Shown: positions 41,371 to 44,736 of the stretch, piece after piece
Numbering within the stretch: the first letter of the stretch is position 1
Layout: the number at the start of each line of letters is the position of its first letter
Assembly: GCF_013697775.1 (NCBI RefSeq)
Contig: NZ_JACCWG010000315.1
Span: forward strand, 1-44,736
DNA length: 44,736 bases
Direction of reading: 5' to 3'
Origin: Ramlibacter sp.
GTDB lineage: Bacteria > Pseudomonadota > Gammaproteobacteria > Burkholderiales > Burkholderiaceae_C
Translations under genes and position numbers: made by a program
Notes under the pieces: model-generated
Database searches by the model: none
The model's input: the letters and a program-made list of their open reading frames with translations, nothing else
Told to the model about the DNA's origin: nothing

Positions 41371-42051
41371 ACGCCTTCAACGCGGACTCGCAGGCGGTGG
41401 TGAACACCTGCAGCGCATGCTGCAGCGTGCCCATGTCCGGCGGTGAGCGCTCCATGCGCAGGTAGGCCTTGCCGCGCGTCAGCAGCAGCAGGAACGGCAC
41501 CTCGGCCGAGGGCGCCGGGGCGGGCCAGGCGTCCAGTGCCGCGGCAAGCGCGGGATCGACCCAGGCCATGGCGTCCTCGCGCGAATCGCCGACCACGGCA
41601 TAGCGGCCCCAGAACGCCTCGGGCAACTGCGACCAGCCCATCTCCTCGTACGTCGCGAGCCAGCGCATCTCCTCGGGCAGGTCGGGAGTGGAAGTGGTGC
41701 GCAGCGTGTCGGTGATCACGCTGTAGGCCTTGCGCTCCAGCGCGCTCTTGAGCGGGCGGTTGATCACCATCAGCGAGGGCTCGCGCGCCAGGCGCAGGTC
41801 GGCGCGCGCGCGCAGCTCCTCGCCGCGGATGTAGTTGCGCGTGGGGGGCCCGCTTCCAGGCGCCACTGCCGGCCGCCGCCCACCTTGCCTTCCAGCGCCA
41901 CGGTCTGGCCGTCGCCTTGCAGCGACACGGCGAAGCCCTGGGTGCCGGCCCACTCCGACATGGGCCCGTGCGCCAGCTGCGAGGGCGTCGCGGCATCGCC
42001 TTCGTCCTTCACCGCGCGGGAAGAAAAAGTCTTTTTGATCCGGTCGAACAT
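41354..42051 (-). pseudogene. Hypothetical protein gene with a frameshift in a G run
   Basis: The 5' frame (from 42051) encodes MFDRIKKTFSSRAVKDEGDA through RQWRLEAG; the 3' frame (ending 41354) continues naturally as TRNYIRGEELRARADLRLAR and then EEMGWSQLPEAFWGRYAVVG. The switch falls at six G on the plus strand (41843-41848) beside a C run. Adding one base or removing two would rejoin the frames into a protein of about 232 residues. I do not recognise the family. The homopolymer makes a sequencing error as likely as a true mutation. Confidence 0.8.
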
Positions 42052-42121
42052 GGCGCCGCCTTCCCCGTCAGGGTTTCCGGGATTATCTGTTCAATCGCTG
42101 AGCTGCAGAAAGCCGGGACCG

Positions 42122-43087
42122 TCAGCGCTGGGCGAACATCGCGCGAAAGCGCGACGGCGGCGCGCCGGCCACGGCGCGGAAGGCCTGGCGCATCGCCTCG
42201 GCCGAACTGAAGCCCACGCGTTCGGCCACGCTCTCCAGCCCGCGGCCGCTGCGCTCCAGCAGGTCCTGCGCCGCCAGCACGCGCTGGCGGCGCAGCCATT
42301 CGTTGGGCCGCATGCCGGCTTGCTGCGTGAAATGCCGCAGGAAGCTGCGCTCGCTCATGCCAGCCTTGCGCGCCAGGTCCTCGATGCGCATCGGCCGGGC
42401 CAGGTGCGCGCGCGCCCAGTCCATCACCGGCGCCAGGGCCTGCGCCTCCTCGCGCGGCACCGGCCGCGGCACGAACTGCGCCTGCGTGCCTTCGCGCTGC
42501 GGCGGCGTCACCATGGTGCGCGCCACCAGGTTGGCGGCTTCGGCGCCGTGGTCCTTGCGCACCACGTGCAGGCAGGCGTCGATGCCCGCGGCGCTGCCGG
42601 CCGACGTGATCACGTCGCCGTGGTCCACGTACAGCACGTCCGGGTGCAGCAGCACGCGCGGATACATGGCGTGGAAGCGCTCGGCGTAGCGCCAGTGCGT
42701 GGTGGCGGCGCGGCCGTCCAGCAGCCCGGTGGCGGCGAGCACGAAGGCGCCGGAGCAGATCGACACCAGCCGCGCGCCGCGGCGGTGCGCGCGCACGAGC
42801 GCGTCGACCATGGCCTGGGGCGGCGGCTCGGCCACGTCGCGCCAGCCCGGAATGATGATGGTGTGGGCGCGCTGCAGCAACGCCAGGCGGCCCTGCGCCT
42901 GCACGCGCAGTCCGCCCCTCGTGCGCAGCATGCCGGGTTCGGCCTGCACCATGCGAAAGCGGTAGAGTGGCCGCGCGAATTCGGGCCGCTCCAGGGCGAA
43001 CACCTCGGTGGCGATGCCGGCTTCGAACAGCGCCAGCCTGTCGTAGGCCAGACAGGCGACCAGCGGCGGCGGGGTGTCGGGTTTCAT
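42122..43087 (-). CDS. GlxA family transcriptional regulator (AraC type with DJ-1/PfpI domain)
   Basis: A 321-residue regulator. The N-terminal half is a class-I amidotransferase-like DJ-1/PfpI domain, including ARLVSICSGAFVLAATGLLD with Cys at the nucleophile position and GDVITSAGSAAGID. The C-terminal half is an AraC double helix-turn-helix (MRIEDLARKAGMSERSFLRH and LESVAERVGFSSAEAMRQAF). Such regulators respond to choline, glycine betaine, arginine or similar amines in some Proteobacteria. It is divergent from the EamA transporter (106 bp), which is the obvious target. The ATG at 43087 is preferred to TTG at 43090. Confidence 0.93.
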   Translation of the reverse strand: MKPDTPPPLVACLAYDRLALFEAGIATEVFALERPEFARPLYRFRMVQAEPGMLRTRGGLRVQAQGRLALLQRAHTIIIPGWRDVAEPPPQAMVDALVRAHRRGARLVSICSGAFVLAATGLLDGRAATTHWRYAERFHAMYPRVLLHPDVLYVDHGDVITSAGSAAGIDACLHVVRKDHGAEAANLVARTMVTPPQREGTQAQFVPRPVPREEAQALAPVMDWARAHLARPMRIEDLARKAGMSERSFLRHFTQQAGMRPNEWLRRQRVLAAQDLLERSGRGLESVAERVGFSSAEAMRQAFRAVAGAPPSRFRAMFAQR

Positions 43088-43193
43088 CAATGGCTCGGCT
43101 GTGGCTGAATTTCTTGGAAGACTGGCATTTTCGCCACTTTCCTGGCACGCAGCCTGCGGCGATCATTGGGTCAACGAAGAAAAGGTTTTGGCA

Positions 43194-44099
43194 ATGGATT
43201 CAGCAGTGGCAACAGCACGGCGCGTGCGCGATCCCGCCATGCTGGGCGCGGTCCTGGTGTTCCTCTCCGCCGCGGCGTTCGGCAGCATGGTGGTGTTCGG
43301 CCGCTGGGCCCTCGAGGACGGCGTCCCGCCCATCAGCCTGCTGTTCCTGCGCTTCGCCATCGCGGCGCCGGTGTTGGCCTTGCTGGCCCGCTCCCAGAAT
43401 GCGGCCCGCCCGCGTGGGAGGGCGGCGCTGATCGCCGTCATCATGGGCGCCGCCTACGTCGGCAATTCGCTCTCGTATTTCGTCGCACTGGGCCGCATTC
43501 CGGCCGCAACGGTGGTGGCGCTGTTCTTCACCTACCCGGTGTTCGTGATGGTCGCGGCGCGCTTCTTCGATGCCGAACGCATCGGCGCTGCCGGCCTGGT
43601 GGCATTGGCGCTGGCCGTGGCGGGCGCCGTGCTCAGCGTCGGCGGCGCCGGCCTGCAACTGGACAGCGGCGTGCTGCTGCCGCTGCTGGCGGGCGGCTTC
43701 TACACAGGCTACGTGGTGCTGGCGCGCAGGACCGCTTCGGTCCATCCGTTCGCCAGCGGGGCGCTGATCACCGGTGTGGCGGCCATCGTCTTCGGCGTGC
43801 TCGCGCTGCGGCAGGGTCTGCAGCTGCCGCACTCGTTCAAGGGTTGGTTCGCCATCCTCGCACTAGCGCTGCTGTCGTCGGTGTTCGCCATGGCGGCGTT
43901 CCTGGCGGGTGCCGCGCGGCTGGGCGCCACGCGCTCGGCGATCATTTCAGCGGCGGAGCCGGTGGTCGCGGCGCTGCTGGCAGCGCTGGTGCTCGGCGAG
44001 CCCGTGCACGCGGGCGCCGTGCTGGGCCTTGTGCTGATCACGGTGTCGACGGTGCTGGTGGTCTCCTCGCGCGCGGCATCGGCGGAGGCGACAGACTGA
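43194..44099 (+). CDS. EamA family (DMT superfamily) transporter
   Basis: A 301-residue inner-membrane protein with ten hydrophobic helices and two EamA repeats. The first half includes FLSAAAFGSMVVFGRWALED and AAYVGNSLSYFVALGRIPAA; the second repeat ends AAEPVVAALLAALVLGEPVH, a strong family marker. EamA proteins move small metabolites, often amino acids or their derivatives, out of the cell. It is divergent from the GlxA-type regulator and probably controlled by it. The ATG at 43194 is preceded by AAAAGG. Confidence 0.92.
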   Translation: MDSAVATARRVRDPAMLGAVLVFLSAAAFGSMVVFGRWALEDGVPPISLLFLRFAIAAPVLALLARSQNAARPRGRAALIAVIMGAAYVGNSLSYFVALGRIPAATVVALFFTYPVFVMVAARFFDAERIGAAGLVALALAVAGAVLSVGGAGLQLDSGVLLPLLAGGFYTGYVVLARRTASVHPFASGALITGVAAIVFGVLALRQGLQLPHSFKGWFAILALALLSSVFAMAAFLAGAARLGATRSAIISAAEPVVAALLAALVLGEPVHAGAVLGLVLITVSTVLVVSSRAASAEATD

Positions 44100-44124
44100 A
44101 ATGAGAGCCGTGTTCCGGGGGGAC

Positions 44125-44201
44125 TGGCCTGCCCGGAGGGACTCGAACCCCCGACCTGCTGCTTAGAAGGCAGCTGCTCTATCCGGTTGAGCTACGGGCA
44201 G
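44125..44201 (-). tRNA. tRNA-Arg (anticodon UCU)
   Basis: A 77-base tRNA read on the minus strand. The acceptor stem is CTGCCCG with CGGGCAG, the D arm closes GCTC with GAGC, the anticodon stem is GCTGC/GCAGC with loop CTTCTAA (anticodon TCT), and the T arm has the TTCGAGT loop with GGGGG and CCCTC. The 3' CCA is encoded (44125-44127). It reads AGA and AGG codons, which are rare in this GC-rich sequence. Confidence 0.95.
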
Positions 44202-44287
44202 AAAGAGCGCCGGGGGACGAGAAGAAACGAGTCCGCCGGCGCGCGCCATTCTCGCATTTTTGCGTGAGGGCGCTCCGCCGGCGGAGG

Positions 44288-44305
44288 CCGGGCCGCAAGG
44301 CCCGG
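44288..44305. repeat. GC-rich inverted repeat between tRNA-Arg and the Gly/Ser-rich gene
   Basis: A perfect seven-base stem CCGGGCC / GGCCCGG with a GCAA tetraloop lies 17 bp after the stop of the leftward Gly/Ser-rich gene. It resembles a terminator stem, but no clear U run follows on that strand, so the terminator role is uncertain. Confidence 0.55.
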
Positions 44306-44322
44306 GGAGAGGAACGGACAGC

Positions 44323-44736
44323 TTAGTTGCGGTCCGAACGGGCGGCACGGGTGCGCTTGCTGCGGCTGCCGCTCATGGCGGTCGTCGAGCCGCTGCCCGA
44401 AGCGCCCATGGTGGAGCCGCTGGTGCTGCCCGAACCGCTGGAGGCGCTGGTGTCGGTGGAGGAGCCGCTGGTGCCCATGGAGCCCGAGCCCGCGGTCGTG
44501 TTGCCCGACATGCCCGACGAACCCGAGCCAGTGGTGGTGGACCCCATGGTGCTGCCGGACGAACCCTTGCCGGTGGTCGCCCCCATGGTGCTGCCCGAAC
44601 CACCCGTGCCCGTCGTCGAGCTGCTGGTGCCCGCGCCCACGGTGTTGCCGGAGCCGCCGGTACCCGAGCCGGTCGTGCCGCTGCCCATGCTGCTGGCGCC
44701 GCCGGAGTTGCTGCCGGTCGAGCCGCCGCTGGAGCC
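44323..44736 (-). CDS. Gly/Ser/Thr-rich repetitive protein (N-terminus outside window)
   Basis: The frame is open to the right edge, so at least 137 residues are coded and the N-terminus is missing. The visible part is almost all Gly, Ser and Thr with scattered Met and Ala, in loose repeats such as GSGSTMG, GNTVGAG and TGKGSSGSTMG. It ends in a basic tail (SRSKRTRAARSDRN). This composition suggests an exported or cell-surface disordered protein, but no domain is recognisable and a signal peptide, if any, lies outside. An internal ATG at 44688 is unlikely to be the true start. Confidence 0.65.
   Translation of the reverse strand, partial: GSSGGSTGSNSGGASSMGSGTTGSGTGGSGNTVGAGTSSSTTGTGGSGSTMGATTGKGSSGSTMGSTTTGSGSSGMSGNTTAGSGSMGTSGSSTDTSASSGSGSTSGSTMGASGSGSTTAMSGSRSKRTRAARSDRN

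Noticed and set aside
44125-44201. tRNA-Arg as an integration site of a genomic island
   Set aside because: No integrase and no direct repeat of the tRNA 3' end were seen in the window, and the flanking genes look like ordinary chromosome.
44323-44736. Repetitive Gly/Ser region as a CRISPR array or satellite
   Set aside because: The repeats are imperfect, lack regular spacers, keep an open frame and read as a biased-composition protein.

Overview
This looks like a stretch of core chromosome from a GC-rich Gram-negative betaproteobacterium, most likely order Burkholderiales and family Comamonadaceae (Ramlibacter/Variovorax-like). The evidence is the lipid A and Kdo genes (lpxK, kdsB), the gene order exbB-exbD-lpxK-trm112-kdsB-adk, the clpS-clpA pair, and dense acyl-CoA catabolism genes. 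The genus is an inference from gene content and codon use. I see no phage, integrase, transposase, CRISPR array or obvious defence island.

Layout. 1-3905: end of a TPR protein, a HupE/UreJ membrane protein, a cytosine-deaminase-like amidohydrolase and an MFS carrier, all rightward. 3949-8428: a chemoreceptor with a C-terminal Cache-like domain, glgC, a ketopantoate-reductase homologue and an EVE-domain protein. 8443-15141: a leftward operon of LivG-LivH-LivM-LivK-LivF type ABC transporter genes ending in an acyl-CoA synthetase, with a divergent TetR regulator (15275-15952). 15909-17619: a cysteine-synthase-like PLP enzyme and an HxlR regulator. 17652-20993: clpA, clpS and a cold-shock protein. 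21052-22438: a broken GNAT-RTX chimera. 22515-26648: icd, a small Lys/Ala-rich exported protein, a DUF192 protein, sodB and xseA.

26977-30786 is the envelope and housekeeping run exbB/tolQ, exbD/tolR, lpxK, trm112, kdsB, adk. 30805-33443 holds an asparaginase divergent from lexA, two LexA boxes between them, a small gene directly downstream of lexA, and a DUF1993 protein. 33546-41370 is mainly acid and acyl-CoA metabolism: a 2-hydroxyacid dehydrogenase, an MFS gene cut by an in-frame amber codon, a PaaH-type 3-hydroxyacyl-CoA dehydrogenase, a crotonase-fold protein with isomerase-like active-site residues, a Crp/Fnr regulator, and an APH-type phosphotransferase followed by an acyl-CoA dehydrogenase. 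The end holds a frameshifted hypothetical gene, a GlxA-type regulator, an EamA transporter, tRNA-Arg(UCU) and a Gly/Ser/Thr-rich protein that runs off the edge.

How the parts fit. The liv operon pairs import of an unknown carboxylate or amino-acid-like ligand with CoA activation. The 35.8-41.4 kb block could carry out beta-oxidation-like steps, and its phosphotransferase plus dehydrogenase pair recalls 4-hydroxyacid catabolism. Three genes are interrupted (near 21.2 kb, at 35155 and near 41.85 kb). These may be true pseudogenes or assembly errors, and raw reads would decide. I found no clearly new multi-gene system. The best leads are the GNAT-RTX chimera, the SOS-linked small gene after lexA, the phosphotransferase/dehydrogenase block, and the chemoreceptor with its sensor-like domain at the wrong end.
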